64,000 bases of DNA. It comes from Isoptericola luteus. Its GTDB lineage: Bacteria; Actinomycetota; Actinomycetes; Actinomycetales; Cellulomonadaceae. A program made the translations under genes and the position numbers. Shown piece by piece: positions 8,553 through 20,620 of this stretch (its first letter is position 1; each line of letters begins with the position of its first letter). The notes under the pieces are model-generated. The model saw nothing but the letters and a program-made list of their open reading frames with translations. It was not told the DNA's origin and ran no database searches. The stretch is from assembly GCF_020297055.1 (NCBI RefSeq), contig NZ_JAIXCQ010000003.1, forward strand, positions 62,001-126,000, given 5' to 3'.

Positions 8553-9416
8553 ATGCGCGGCATCATCCTGGCCGGCGGTTCCGGCACCCGGCTGCACCCC
8601 ATCACCCTGGGCGTGAGCAAGCAGCTCGTGCCGGTCTACGACAAGCCGATGGTCTACTACCCGCTGTCGACCCTGATCCTGGCGGGGATCCGCGACATCC
8701 TCGTCATCACCACCCCGCACGACGCCGAGCAGTTCCGCCGGCTGCTGGGCGACGGTTCACAGTTCGGGGTGTCGATCGAGTACACCGTCCAGGCGGTGCC
8801 GAACGGGCTCGCGCAGGCGTTCGTGCTCGGCGAGGAGTTCCTCGGCACCGACTCCGCCGCGCTCGTGCTCGGCGACAACATCTTCTACGGGCCCGGCCTC
8901 GGCACCCAACTCGCGCGCTTCGGCGACGTCACCGGCGGCGCCGTCTTCGCCTACCGCGTGGCCGACCCGACGGCGTACGGCGTGGTCGAGTTCGACGCCG
9001 ACGGCACGGCCGTCTCCCTGGAGGAGAAGCCTGCCGTGCCCAAGTCGAGCTACGCCGTGCCCGGGCTGTACTTCTACGACAACGACGTGGTCGAGATCGC
9101 CAAGTCCCTGACGCCGTCGGCGCGCGGGGAGTACGAGATCACCGACGTCAACACCGCCTACCTGCGCCGCGGAGCCCTGCACGTCGAGGTCCTGCCGCGC
9201 GGCACCGCCTGGCTCGACACCGGCACCTTCGACTCGTTGCTCGAGGCGAGCGACTTCGTCCGGACCGTCGAGCGGCGCCAGGGCCTCAAGATCGGCGCGC
9301 CCGAGGAGGTCGCCTGGCGGCGCGGGTTCCTCTCCGACGACGACCTGCGGGTGCGCGCCGAGAAGCTCGTCAAGTCCGGCTACGGCACCTACCTGCTGGG
9401 TCTGCTGGACGGCTGA
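8553..9416 (+). CDS. rmlA: Glucose-1-phosphate thymidylyltransferase
   Basis: A 287-residue enzyme that makes dTDP-glucose from dTTP and glucose-1-phosphate, the first step of dTDP-L-rhamnose synthesis. It begins [18 protein letters not shown], the nucleotide-binding signature, then [28 protein letters not shown] with the metal-binding Asp, [20 protein letters not shown], and [18 protein letters not shown]. All expected motifs are intact and the length matches the short RmlA class. Cytoplasmic. The other three rhamnose genes lie within 8 kb (rmlD, rmlC, rmlB) but in separate transcription units. The gene ends at a bidirectional hairpin. Confidence 0.95.
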   Translation: MRGIILAGGSGTRLHPITLGVSKQLVPVYDKPMVYYPLSTLILAGIRDILVITTPHDAEQFRRLLGDGSQFGVSIEYTVQAVPNGLAQAFVLGEEFLGTDSAALVLGDNIFYGPGLGTQLARFGDVTGGAVFAYRVADPTAYGVVEFDADGTAVSLEEKPAVPKSSYAVPGLYFYDNDVVEIAKSLTPSARGEYEITDVNTAYLRRGALHVEVLPRGTAWLDTGTFDSLLEASDFVRTVERRQGLKIGAPEEVAWRRGFLSDDDLRVRAEKLVKSGYGTYLLGLLDG

Positions 9417-9420
9417 GGGC

Positions 9421-9456
9421 GACTGAGCTCGGCCGAGCGCGGCCGAGGGCTCAGTC
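9421..9456. terminator. Bidirectional hairpin between convergent rmlA and methyltransferase genes
   Basis: GACTGAG and TCGGCCG on the left pair with CGGCCGA and CTCAGTC on the right, with small bulges and an AGCG loop. The right arm contains the stop codon of the minus-strand methyltransferase (9451-9453). It can terminate both genes. Confidence 0.6.
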
Positions 9457-10218
9457 GGCGCGTGGCGCGCTGCCCCACGCGACCAGACCCGTGCCCGTGT
9501 CCGGGAACGCCCGCTGGCACCGTCGGAACGGCCACGTCGCCGCGGAGACCAGCCGTCCCTGCGTTGCCGTGGCCGGCTGGAAGAGCCGCCCGCTGCGCGC
9601 CGTGCGCTCGGCGGTGCTGCCCTCCTCCCGGAGCCCTGGACGCCGCGCCGCCAGCTGGTTGCGCACCGCCTCGAGGGCGTAGCCCAGCGGCATGCCGTAC
9701 AGGCGCTGCCCGACGTCGACGAGTCCGGCGTCGCGCAGCAGGCGGTCCAGGGCGGGCGGGTCGTACCGGCGGAAGTGGCCGACGGCGGTGTCCATGGGCC
9801 CGAAGCGGGACTGCCAGGCCGGCGTCGACACCACGACCGTCCCGCCCGGCCGCAGGCGCGCCACCCACTCGGCGAGCGCGGCGGCGTCGTCCTCGATGTG
9901 CTCGATCACCTCGAACGCGCAGACCAGGTCGAAGTGCTCGGCGTCGGGCAGCGAGTCGAGCGGGCCGTGCACGACGGCGCCCGGCACCCCGGCGCTCGCG
10001 AGGCGGGCCTCCGCGGTGCGCGCGCTCTCGACGTCGAGCTCCACGCCCGTGTACGAGGCCGCGCGGGCGGCGAGGCGCACGGCGACGGCACCCTGCCCGC
10101 AGCCCACCTCGAGCACACGGCCGGGAGCGGCGGGCAGCAGTCGTTCGACGACGTCCCAGCGCAGGCTCCCGTACAGGGTGAGCGGCGGGACGAGGGCGGC
10201 ATCGAGGGCGCGGGGCAC
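9451..10218 (-). CDS. Class I SAM-dependent methyltransferase
   Basis: A 255-residue Rossmann-fold methyltransferase: GRVLEVGCGQGAVAVRLA is motif I (SAM binding), GVELD the acidic end of strand 2, FDLVCAFEVIEHI motif post-II, and LRPGGTVVVSTPA motif III. This resembles UbiE/Methyltransf_11/23 proteins found in polysaccharide clusters, where they methylate sugars or lipid carriers; the substrate cannot be read from sequence. GTG 10218 was preferred because it lies four bases after the rmlD stop; an ATG at 10254 would give 12 extra residues and overlap rmlD. It is probably co-transcribed downstream of rmlD. Confidence 0.75.
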   Translation of the reverse strand: MPRALDAALVPPLTLYGSLRWDVVERLLPAAPGRVLEVGCGQGAVAVRLAARAASYTGVELDVESARTAEARLASAGVPGAVVHGPLDSLPDAEHFDLVCAFEVIEHIEDDAAALAEWVARLRPGGTVVVSTPAWQSRFGPMDTAVGHFRRYDPPALDRLLRDAGLVDVGQRLYGMPLGYALEAVRNQLAARRPGLREEGSTAERTARSGRLFQPATATQGRLVSAATWPFRRCQRAFPDTGTGLVAWGSAPRAD

Positions 10219-10222
10219 GGCG

Positions 10223-11122
10223 TCAGCCTGCCAGCACCTGGGCCGCGGCGACATCCCACCGCGCGGACCAGTCGCCGATCGGCGCGACGCCGACCGCCCG
10301 CAGGGCGTCGTGCCCGAGCACGGAGTACGCCGGGCGCGGGGCGGGGCGGACGAACGCCGCGCTGGTCGTCGCCTCCAGCCGCACCTCGGCGCGGGCGGAG
10401 GCCACGACCGCCCGGGTGAACCCGAGCCACGATGTCTGCCCCGACGACGTGCCGTGATAGGTCCCCGACGGCGCCCGGGACTCGACGAGCCGCACCATCA
10501 GCTCCGCCAGGTCACGGGTCCACGTCGGCTGCCCCACCTGGTCGTCCACGACCTGCAGCACGTCACGCTGGGCGGCCAGCCGGGCCATCGTCCTGGGGAA
10601 GCACGCGCCGTGGGCACCGTAGAGCCAGGCGGTGCGCACCACCAGGTGGTCGGGCGACTCCGCGCGCACCGCCCACTCCCCCGCCGCCTTCGTGCGGCCG
10701 TAGGCCGAGACCGGAGCGATCGGGGCGTCCTCCGCGTACGGCTGCGTCGCGCCGCCGTCGAACACGTAGTCGGTCGAGACCTGCACCATCCGTGCGCCCG
10801 CGGCCGCCGCGGCGCGCGCCAGGTGCGCGGCGCCCACGGCGTTGACCCGGAACGCGTCCGGCTCCCGGGTCTCGGCGTCGTCCACCGCGGTCCAGGCCGC
10901 GCAGTTCACGACGACGTCCACGTCGCGCACCGCGGCCGCCACCGCCGCGGGGTCCGTGACGTCGAGGTCGTTGCGCGCCGCCGCGACGACGCCGGCGCCC
11001 GCGGCGTGCAGGACGTCGAGCAGGTCGTGCGCCAGCATCCCGCCCGCGCCCGCGACGAACCAGCGCAGGTCTCCCGCGGCCGGACCGCGCTCGTCGGCCG
11101 GGGTGGCGTCCGTGGTGCTCAC
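10223..11122 (-). CDS. rmlD: dTDP-4-dehydrorhamnose reductase
   Basis: A 299-residue short-chain reductase that performs the last step to dTDP-L-rhamnose with NAD(P)H. Visible motifs are WFVAGAGGMLAHDLLDVL (dinucleotide-binding, slightly divergent from GxxGxxG), VVNCAAWTAVDDAE, VSTDYVFDGG, the catalytic YGRTKAAGE (Tyr-x3-Lys), VVRTAWLYG and the C-terminal RPAYSVL. The GTG start is supported by a -10 hexamer inside the CCTAGGATCCTAGG palindrome just upstream. It is divergent from rmlC, 57 bases apart, and leads the methyltransferase gene. Confidence 0.93.
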   Translation of the reverse strand: MSTTDATPADERGPAAGDLRWFVAGAGGMLAHDLLDVLHAAGAGVVAAARNDLDVTDPAAVAAAVRDVDVVVNCAAWTAVDDAETREPDAFRVNAVGAAHLARAAAAAGARMVQVSTDYVFDGGATQPYAEDAPIAPVSAYGRTKAAGEWAVRAESPDHLVVRTAWLYGAHGACFPRTMARLAAQRDVLQVVDDQVGQPTWTRDLAELMVRLVESRAPSGTYHGTSSGQTSWLGFTRAVVASARAEVRLEATTSAAFVRPAPRPAYSVLGHDALRAVGVAPIGDWSARWDVAAAQVLAG

Positions 11123-11123
11123 G

Positions 11124-11137
11124 CCTAGGATCCTAGG
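11124..11137. promoter_or_regulatory. Palindrome CCTAGGATCCTAGG between rmlD and rmlC
   Basis: A perfect 14-bp palindrome in the rmlD-rmlC divergent region. On the minus strand it supplies TAGGAT seven bases before the rmlD GTG, which fits a leaderless -10. Being palindromic, it could also bind a dimeric regulator over the rmlD start. Confidence 0.5.
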
Positions 11138-11179
11138 GGCCGCCGATCCCGGCCCACCGTCCCGGCCCCTGGAGGACCC

Positions 11180-11794
11180 GTGCAGTTCCGCGAGCTGGCC
11201 GTGCCCGGCGCGTTCGAGATCACCCCGAAGCAGCTCGGCGACCCCCGCGGCGTGTTCCTCGAGTGGTTCAGGGCGGGCCCGTTCGCCGAGGCCGTCGGCC
11301 ACGGGCTCGACCTGCAGCAGGCCAACTGCTCCGTCTCCGCCGCCGGCGTCCTGCGCGGCATCCACTTCGCCGACGTCCCACCCGGCCAGGCCAAGTACGT
11401 CACCTGCCCGAAGGGAGCCGTGCTCGACGTCGTCGTCGACCTCCGTGTCGGCTCCCCCACCTTCGGCCGGTGGGACTCCGTGCTGCTCGACGACACCGAC
11501 CGCCGCGCCGTCTACCTCGGCGAGGGGCTCGGCCACGCCTTCTGCTCGCTCGAGGACGACTCCACCGTGCTCTACCTGTGCTCGACCGGCTACGCGCCCG
11601 AGCGCGAGCACGGCATCCACCCCCTCGACCCGACCGTCGCGATCACGTGGCCCACCACCGCCCGCGACGGCTCCCCCCTGACCCCGCTCCTGTCCGACAA
11701 GGACACCGCCGCCCCCTCGCTCGCGGAGGCGCAGCAGCAGGGCCTGCTGCCCACGGCGAACGCCGTCGAGGAGTACCTGGCGTCCCTGCGTTGA
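11180..11794 (+). CDS. rmlC: dTDP-4-dehydrorhamnose 3,5-epimerase
   Basis: A 204-residue cupin enzyme of the rhamnose pathway. Motifs: DPRGVFLEWFR, QANCSVSAAGVLRGIHFAD (the LRGIH catalytic His), AKYVTCPKGAVLDVVVDLR (active-site Lys), YLGEGLGHAFCSLEDDSTVLYLCS with the conserved Gly-His. Length is normal for RmlC. The GTG start has GGAGG four bases upstream. It converges on the flippase gene and is followed by a 9-bp stem hairpin. Confidence 0.95.
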   Translation: MQFRELAVPGAFEITPKQLGDPRGVFLEWFRAGPFAEAVGHGLDLQQANCSVSAAGVLRGIHFADVPPGQAKYVTCPKGAVLDVVVDLRVGSPTFGRWDSVLLDDTDRRAVYLGEGLGHAFCSLEDDSTVLYLCSTGYAPEREHGIHPLDPTVAITWPTTARDGSPLTPLLSDKDTAAPSLAEAQQQGLLPTANAVEEYLASLR

Positions 11795-11799
11795 GCAGC

Positions 11800-11833
11800 C
11801 CGCCTCGTGGCCGTCGGGTCGACGACGAGGCGG
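11800..11833. terminator. Terminator hairpin between rmlC and flippase gene
   Basis: CCGCCTCGT (11800-11808) pairs perfectly with ACGAGGCGG (11825-11833) around a 16-base loop. It lies between two convergent stop codons, so it can serve both directions. Confidence 0.6.
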
Positions 11834-11835
11834 TC

Positions 11836-12801
11836 TCAGGTCCGGCGGGCCAGGGCGCCCAGGGCCCCGAGCAGCAGGTCGGCCACGGTGACCAGCACGC
11901 GGCTGACCAGCACGACGAGCAGCACGGCGGCGTGCGGCAGGCTGCCGGCCAGCACGGCGAGGAGCACGAGCTCGCGGGCGCCCGCACCGGCGGGCACGAT
12001 CACCACGACGAACCCCACGACCCACGCGAGCGCGTACCCACCGACGGCCAGCGCCACGCCCCGCGGGTCGGCGGGCATGCCGAGCCCGACGGCGAGCACC
12101 CACACCTGGACGCCGGCGCACAGCCAGCCCGCGACGGACCAGAGCGCCGCCGCACCGAGCCCGCGCCAGGACAGCGGCTGCTCCAGGGGCTCGCGCCGCG
12201 CCAGCCGCAGGGCGCGGGCCACGAGCCGGTTGAGCACCGGCGGCAGCAGCACGACGGCGACGGCGGGCAGCACCCACAGCGCCCAGGCCGCCCCGCCCAG
12301 CTCCTCGGTGGCCACGAACGGCAGGGCGACCAGGCCCACGACCGCCCCGGACACCACCCCGACGAGGGTCGCGACCGCCGTCGTCGTCACGGACCGGCGC
12401 CGCGGGATGCCGTGGTCGGCGCCGATCTCGGCGGCGGCCACCACGTTCCAGACCCCGCCGGGCACGTACTTGCCGAGCTGGCTCAGCCCGAAGACGCTCA
12501 GCGCGGGCCGCACCCCGACCGGGGACCCGAGGTCGGCGAGCACCGCCCGCCACGCGCCGAACGTGCACCCGACGAACACGACGGACGCCACGAACGCGAC
12601 GGCGACCCGCCCGGAGCTGAGGGACTCGGCCGCCCGGGCGAGCTCGTCCCCCGCCGCGACCACGGCATAGACCGCCAGACCCACCGCGACGAGGAGGAAC
12701 CCCCAGCGCACCCACGGCGAGCGCAGGACGCGCAGCACCCGGCCCGCACCGGTGCCGGCGCCCGGCGCGCCACGCCCGACCGTGTCGTCCCGGCCGGTCA
12801 C
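11836..12801 (-). CDS. Flippase-like membrane protein (lysylphosphatidylglycerol synthase TM/UPF0104 type)
   Basis: A 321-residue protein with about eight hydrophobic helices. The pattern matches the 'flippase-like domain' seen in MprF and UPF0104 proteins: a first helix WGFLLVAVGLAVYAVV, then VFGLSQLGKYVPGGVWNVVAAAEIGADHG, a diagnostic block, and VVIVPAGAGARELVLLAVL, the second diagnostic block. Such proteins are proposed to flip lipid-linked intermediates. The GTG start overlaps the GT4 stop by four bases (GTGA). As the last gene of the DUF2142-GT2-GT4 operon it may export the lipid-linked glycan product; that role is inferred. Confidence 0.75.
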   Translation of the reverse strand: MTGRDDTVGRGAPGAGTGAGRVLRVLRSPWVRWGFLLVAVGLAVYAVVAAGDELARAAESLSSGRVAVAFVASVVFVGCTFGAWRAVLADLGSPVGVRPALSVFGLSQLGKYVPGGVWNVVAAAEIGADHGIPRRRSVTTTAVATLVGVVSGAVVGLVALPFVATEELGGAAWALWVLPAVAVVLLPPVLNRLVARALRLARREPLEQPLSWRGLGAAALWSVAGWLCAGVQVWVLAVGLGMPADPRGVALAVGGYALAWVVGFVVVIVPAGAGARELVLLAVLAGSLPHAAVLLVVLVSRVLVTVADLLLGALGALARRT

Positions 12802-13973
12802 CCCGTCACGCCCCGGGAGCGCAGCGCGTCCGCGAGCGGGACCACGACGACGTCGGGCCGCACGGCGTCCCGGCCGGCGGCGGCACGCTCGCGCGACCGC
12901 GCCAGCACGGCAGGGTCCGTGAGGGCGACGAGCCGGTCCGCGAGCACGCCCGCGTCGGCGGGCGGGACCATGTCGAGGGCACCACCGAGCAGGCGGCGCT
13001 GGGGCGGCGTGTCCGAGGTGACCACGACGCATCCCGCGGCGAGCCCCTGGAAGACCTTGTTCGGCACGACCCGCAGCCCCTTGGGGGTGTCGGAGAAGAT
13101 GCCGAGGCACACGTCGTGCGCGGCGACCAGCGACGGCAGGGCGGCGGCGTCGACCCAGCCGTGCCACGTCACTCCCGGGACGCCGTCCAGGGCGGCACGT
13201 GCCGCCGACAGGTCCTGGCCGCCGCCCACCATCGTCACGTCGATCGGGCGCCCGGCCGCCGCCGCCCGCGGCAGCGCCTCGGCCAGCGCCTCCGCGAGCA
13301 CCACGGCGCCCTGCAGCGGCGTGAACAGGCCGAAGAACACCACGCGCAGCGCCGGGCGCACGACCGGCCCGTCGCCGTCGGGTCCGGAGGCGACCGGTGG
13401 GTCGTTCTCGGGGACGGTGCGCGGCGCCGCGTCGAGCCACGCCTGCGGCGCCCCGACCGGGACCACCACCCCGCGTCGGCCCGCCGCGGGGGCGACGTCG
13501 CGCAGCATCGCGAGGTGCTCGTCGGTGTCGAGCACGACGACGTCGGCGCACGCCGTCGCCACCCGGTCGAGGCCGCGCAGCAGCCGCACGCGCAAGCCGC
13601 GGGCTCCCCGGTCCGCGGCGGTGTCCCCGGCGAAGACGAGGTGGTCGAGCACGATCGGCGTGCGGCCGAACAGCAGCCGGGCGAGCAGCACGTCGAAGTG
13701 CCCGAGGTACCCCACCAGCACGGCGGACGGGCGTCCGTGCCGGGCGCGGTGCCTCGCGACGTCGCCGACGAGGAGCGCCCAGCAGCGCACCAGCCGCACG
13801 AGCAGCAGGGGCAGCCGCCACGGCTGGCGCAGCATGCGCACGCGTTCGGCGGTGCTGAGGCCGAGCGGGCGGTCGAGCTCGTGCACGGTGTAGCCGTAGG
13901 CGCGCAGGCCGGCCACGAGGACGCCGACGCGCGGGTGCCGGTCGACGTCGTATGTGCCGAAGGCGACGATCAC
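12798..13973 (-). CDS. Glycosyltransferase family 4-like protein
   Basis: A 391-residue GT-B enzyme. N-terminal Rossmann part starts VIVAFGTYDVDRHPRV; the C-terminal donor domain shows VVFFGLFTPLQGAVVLAEAL, VTMVGGGQDL, WHGWVDAAALPSLVAAHDVCLGIFSDTPKGLRVVPNKVFQGLAAGC, where the SDTPKG...PNKVFQ stretch is the E(x)7E-like donor site with a Lys-Val-Phe core. Retaining transfer onto a lipid-linked glycan is likely; the sugar is unknown, though dTDP-rhamnose is made by neighbouring genes. The GTG start overlaps the upstream GT2 stop by four bases. Confidence 0.8.
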   Translation of the reverse strand: MIVAFGTYDVDRHPRVGVLVAGLRAYGYTVHELDRPLGLSTAERVRMLRQPWRLPLLLVRLVRCWALLVGDVARHRARHGRPSAVLVGYLGHFDVLLARLLFGRTPIVLDHLVFAGDTAADRGARGLRVRLLRGLDRVATACADVVVLDTDEHLAMLRDVAPAAGRRGVVVPVGAPQAWLDAAPRTVPENDPPVASGPDGDGPVVRPALRVVFFGLFTPLQGAVVLAEALAEALPRAAAAGRPIDVTMVGGGQDLSAARAALDGVPGVTWHGWVDAAALPSLVAAHDVCLGIFSDTPKGLRVVPNKVFQGLAAGCVVVTSDTPPQRRLLGGALDMVPPADAGVLADRLVALTDPAVLARSRERAAAGRDAVRPDVVVVPLADALRSRGVTG

Positions 13974-15012
13974 GCGCGCGCGTCCTCGGCCCGCGGCCCG
14001 CGCTCGGCGTCCGCGCGCTCCGGGTCCGGGCGCTGGTCCGGGCGCTGGTCCGGGCTTGAGCCGGGGCCGGAGCCCGAACGGCCGTACTGGATCACCTTGA
14101 TCCGCTCGAGCGCCTCCTCGGCGAGCGTGCGGTTGGTGCGCAGCAGGTCGGCGATCACGAGCAGCGCCAGGCACAGCAGCGAGCCGACGAGCATCGACGA
14201 GGCGAAGACGAGGGACTGCACGTGCCCGCCCGCGTCACCCTGGGCCCAGAACACGAGGAACCGCACGGCCGGGACCGCCGCGGCGGCGAAGAACACCGCC
14301 GCGAGGGTGAGGAACACCAGGTGCGGCCGGAACATGATCGACGAGCGCACGATGGCCCGGCCGGAGCGGCCCATGTGCTGCCAGATGTTGGTGAAGAGCC
14401 GCGACTCGCGGGTCTTCGCGTTGGTCGTGATGGGCAGGCTGGCGATCCGTAGGCGCTTGTTCCCCGCCTGGATGATCGTCTCCATCGTGTAGCTGAACTG
14501 CGTCACGACGTTGAGGCGCAGCAGCGAGGCGCGCGAGTACGCGCGGAACCCGCTCGCGGCGTCGGGCAGCGACGTGCCCGCCGCGGCGCTCACCACCCGG
14601 CTGCCGACGCGCTGCATGAGCTTCTTGAACGGCGAGAAGTGCGCGATCGTCGCCGTCTGCCGGTCACCCACGACGATGTCCGCGGTGCCCTGGAGGATCG
14701 GCGCCACGAGGTCGCCGATCCGGTCCGAGGGGTACTGGTTGTCCCCGTCGGTGTTGACGACGACATCGGCGCCGTGCGCCAGCGCGTAGTCCACGCCGTC
14801 CCGGAACGAGCGCGCCAGCCCCATCGTGCTCGGGTGCCGCACCACGTGCTCCACGCCGAGCCGGCGTGCCACCTCGGCCGTCCCGTCGGTCGAGCCGTCG
14901 TCGACGACGACGACCTCGACGCTGTCGAAGCCGGTGACCTCGCGCGGGATGGTCGCCAGCACGAGCGGGAGCGTCTCGGCCTCGTCGAGGCACGGGATCT
15001 GGACGAAGAGCT

Positions 15013-15016
<4 letters not shown>
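13970..15016 (-). CDS. GT2 glycosyltransferase with C-terminal membrane helices
   Basis: A 348-residue enzyme of the dolichol/polyprenol-phosphate sugar transferase type. IPCLDEAETLPLVL, VVVVDDGSTDGT and VVNTDGDNQYP (DxD metal site) mark the GT-A domain; SGFRAYSRASLL and TNAKTRESRLF are typical of this subgroup. Two hydrophobic helices follow at about residues 235-295. The C-terminal tail is hydrophilic with a short tandem repeat (PDQRPDQRPD) encoded by 12-bp direct repeats near 14035-14065. Both ends overlap neighbours by four bases, placing it in the middle of a coupled operon. Confidence 0.85.
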
Positions 15017-17738
<2,722 letters not shown>

Positions 17739-17839
17739 TGCTGGTCAACGCCGTGTCCGTGCCCTGCGGGGCCGCCCACCCACACAGTTCCTCCACCGTC
17801 CGGGTCCGAGGGCCACTCCGGCCTGCGACACGGACCCTT

Positions 17840-17845
17840 TATGCT
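17840..17845 (+). promoter_or_regulatory. -10 element TATGCT of the first LCP gene
   Basis: TATGCT ends eight bases before the GTG at 17854. This supports both the start choice and a leaderless transcript. Confidence 0.5.
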
Positions 17846-17853
17846 CGCTTCCC

Positions 17854-19206
17854 GTGACCCGCAACACCGCCCGCCATGTCGCCGCGCACCCGGAGCCCAC
17901 CACGGGCCCCGCGCACGCGCGCACCCTGCGTGACCACTCCGTCATGCGGATGATCGGCCTGGGGGTGACGGCGGTGCTCGCCTTCGTCTCCGTCGGCGGT
18001 GCCACCGCCGCGCTCCGGCTCACCGGGAACATCGCGGCGGTCGACGCGGACGCGGTCCTCGGCGACGACCGGCCGGAGAAGATCCTGCCCGACGACCCCA
18101 ACGCCGGCGCCCCGCTGAACATCCTGCTGCTCGGCTCCGACAGCCGCGGCGGCGACAACGCGGACATCGTGGGCGACGGCACCGAGGGAGCCCGCTCCGA
18201 CACGACGATGATCATGCACATCTCCTCCGACCGGAAGCGCGTGGAGATGGTGTCCATCCCCCGCGACACCACCGTGGACATCCCGTCCTGCCCCACGACC
18301 AAGGGCACCGAGACGTCCCCCATGTACGGGGTCAAGTTCAACGCCGCCTTCTCGCAGGGCTACTCCGGCGGCGACGACGTCGAGTCCGGCGCGCTGTGCA
18401 CCATGAAGTCTGTCGAGACGCTCACCGACGTCCCGCTCGACGGGTTCCTCGTCATCGACTTCGCCGGGTTCGAGAAGATGATCGACGCCGTCGGTGGGAT
18501 CGAGCTGTGCATCCCGAACGACATCGACGCGCCGAAGGCGGACCACCTCGTGCTGTCTGCCGGCGTGCAGGACCTCGACGGCGAGACGGCGCTCAAGTAC
18601 GCCCGTGCCCGCACCGGCAAGGGCCTCGGGGACGGTTCTGATCTCGGCCGCATCGGCCGCCAGCAGGAGCTGGTCGCCTCCCTCTCCCGTGAGGTGCTCA
18701 GCGCCGGCATGCTCACCGACCCGGCCAAGAGCCTGAAGTTCCTCAACGCGGTCACGAGCTCCATGACCATGAGCAGCAACTTCGCCTCGGTGCAGGGACT
18801 CGCCGGGCTGGCGTACAGCGCCCGCAACGTCCGGCCTGGGACGATCGCCTTCATGACCGCGCCGTACGCGACGGACCCGAACAACTCGGCGAACGTCGTC
18901 TTCGCGCCCGAGGCCGCGGAGGTCTGGCAGAACCTCAAGCACGACCGCCCCGTCAGCGACGTCATCGAGGAGCCTGAAGAGACGAAGGACGAGGAGGGGG
19001 GCGACGAGGCCGACTCGTCCGCCACCCCGGTGTCCGACGACGACACCGACGAGAGCACCGACGAGAGCACCGACGAGAGCACCGACCAGGCGACGGACGA
19101 GACCGAGGACGAGGCCGACGAGAAGTCGGAGCCGGAGCCGACGCACACCCGCGAGGCGGGCAAGGAAGCATTCACCGGCGCCGACGTCACGTCGGTGTGC
19201 GGGTGA
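17854..19206 (+). CDS. LytR-CpsA-Psr (LCP) family glycopolymer ligase with acidic tail
   Basis: A 450-residue LCP protein. One N-terminal membrane anchor (about residues 31-55, MIGLGVTAVLAFVSVGGAT) is followed by the LCP domain: ILLLGSDSRGGD, RSDTTMIMHIS, MVSIPRDTTVDIP with the substrate-binding Arg-Asp, VNAAF-like KFNAAFSQGY, and ALKYARARTGKGLGDGSDLGRIGRQQ. LCP enzymes move glycopolymers from a polyprenyl carrier onto peptidoglycan outside the cell. After the domain comes an acidic Asp/Glu/Ser/Thr tail with three DEST repeats coded by a 12-bp tandem repeat. Two cysteines in the domain and one near the C-terminus may form disulfides (inference). Tandem with a second LCP gene, 14 bases apart. 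Confidence 0.9.
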   Translation: MTRNTARHVAAHPEPTTGPAHARTLRDHSVMRMIGLGVTAVLAFVSVGGATAALRLTGNIAAVDADAVLGDDRPEKILPDDPNAGAPLNILLLGSDSRGGDNADIVGDGTEGARSDTTMIMHISSDRKRVEMVSIPRDTTVDIPSCPTTKGTETSPMYGVKFNAAFSQGYSGGDDVESGALCTMKSVETLTDVPLDGFLVIDFAGFEKMIDAVGGIELCIPNDIDAPKADHLVLSAGVQDLDGETALKYARARTGKGLGDGSDLGRIGRQQELVASLSREVLSAGMLTDPAKSLKFLNAVTSSMTMSSNFASVQGLAGLAYSARNVRPGTIAFMTAPYATDPNNSANVVFAPEAAEVWQNLKHDRPVSDVIEEPEETKDEEGGDEADSSATPVSDDDTDESTDESTDESTDQATDETEDEADEKSEPEPTHTREAGKEAFTGADVTSVCG

Positions 19207-19220
19207 GCGCAGGGGGACCC

Positions 19221-20615
19221 ATGAGTGACGACCAGCACATCCCGCCGAGCTTCACACCCTCGGGCGGCCGGTCCGACCGGCCTGCAGCGCCCGGCGACGC
19301 CATCCCGGTGGGCGGTACCGCCCGCCGCGCCGCTCCGCCCACGGGCGGCCGCGTAGGACGCCGTGACGACGCCGCTCCCCTCGAACCCCGCGTCCGGCGG
19401 CAGTCGTCGCGCGAGATCCCCACGACCCCGCCCGAGCGGCGCGGGTCGGCGCAGCAGCGTCCGCGTTCCTACTCTCCCCGCTCCGCGCCGTCCACCCCGC
19501 CCCGTGCGGCCGCGAACGGCTCCGGCACCCGCGTGATGCCCGCCCAGGGGCGGCCCACGCAGGCGCGCCCCGCGCAGGGGCGCTCCGCGCAGTCCGCGGG
19601 GCGCATGCCCCCGCCCGCCGCCCCGGGCCGCGCCGCGGGCGGCAAGGACGGCCACGGCGGCTTCCGGGTCCGCAAGGGCCGGGTCGCCGGCCTGGTGCTG
19701 GTCCTGGTGCTGGTGCTCCTCCTCGCATGGCCCGTCGGGCTGGTCCTGTGGGCCAACGGCAAGATCCAGCACGTCGAGGCCCTCTCCGGTGCCTCGAACA
19801 CCCCCGGCACGACGTACCTGATCGCCGGGTCGGACGAGCGCGGCACCGGCTCGGTGTCCGACGACGGCACCTCGGGCGCCCGCACCGACACGATCATGGT
19901 GCTGCACAAGCCCACCAGCGGGCCGACCGCGCTCATCTCGATCCCCCGTGACACGTACACGCCGATCCCGGAGCACGACCCGAACAAGATCAACGCCGCC
20001 TTCGCGTGGGGCGGGCCCCCGCTGCTCGTGCAGACCGTGGAGGGCCTGACCGGGCTGACGGTCGACCACTACGCCGAGGTCGGCTTCGGCAGCGTCGAGG
20101 AGCTCGTCGACGCCGTGGGAGGCGTCGAGCTCTGCTACGACGACGACGTGGACGACCCGAAGAGCGAGCTCGTCTGGGAGGCCGGCTGCCACCCGGCCGA
20201 CGGCGAGACGGCGCTCGCGTTCTCCCGCATGCGCTACTCCGACCCCAAGGGCGACATCGGCCGGGCCGAGCGGCAGCAGCAGGTCGTCGCCGCCGTCGCC
20301 GCCAAGGTGGTCAAGCCCGGGGTGCTGCTCAACCCCGCGAACCAGGTGCGGCTCATCGACGCGGGCACCGGCGCGATGGCCGTGGACGAGAACACCGGCA
20401 TCGTGAACCTGGGCCAGCTCGCGCTCGCGTTCAAGGGCGCCACGGGGCCCGAGGGCGTCACCGGCACGCCGCCCATCGCCGACCCCGGGTACAACCCCGG
20501 CAACGGTGTGGGCTCCTCCGTGCTGCTCGACGAGGAGACGGTCGGCCAGTTCTGGGCCGACGTCCGCGACGGGAACCTCGAGCCGGGCTCCACCGTCGGC
20601 GGCATGCCCGGCTGA
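19221..20615 (+). CDS. LytR-CpsA-Psr (LCP) family glycopolymer ligase with long disordered N-terminus
   Basis: A 464-residue LCP protein. The first about 150 residues are cytoplasmic, proline/arginine-rich and repetitive (QGRPTQARPAQGRSAQ), then one membrane helix (GLVLVLVLVLLLAWPVGLVLW). The LCP domain has YLIAGSDERG, RTDTIMVLHKP, LISIPRDTYTPIP, DPNKINAAFAWGG and ALAFSRMRYSDPKGDIGRAERQQQVV. Start ATG 19221 was chosen for its AGGGGGA ribosome site; an upstream GTG (19197) would overlap the previous gene. It probably shares the substrate pathway of the first LCP and the neighbouring glycosyltransferases. Confidence 0.9.
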   Translation: MSDDQHIPPSFTPSGGRSDRPAAPGDAIPVGGTARRAAPPTGGRVGRRDDAAPLEPRVRRQSSREIPTTPPERRGSAQQRPRSYSPRSAPSTPPRAAANGSGTRVMPAQGRPTQARPAQGRSAQSAGRMPPPAAPGRAAGGKDGHGGFRVRKGRVAGLVLVLVLVLLLAWPVGLVLWANGKIQHVEALSGASNTPGTTYLIAGSDERGTGSVSDDGTSGARTDTIMVLHKPTSGPTALISIPRDTYTPIPEHDPNKINAAFAWGGPPLLVQTVEGLTGLTVDHYAEVGFGSVEELVDAVGGVELCYDDDVDDPKSELVWEAGCHPADGETALAFSRMRYSDPKGDIGRAERQQQVVAAVAAKVVKPGVLLNPANQVRLIDAGTGAMAVDENTGIVNLGQLALAFKGATGPEGVTGTPPIADPGYNPGNGVGSSVLLDEETVGQFWADVRDGNLEPGSTVGGMPG

Positions 20616-20620
20616 CCCCG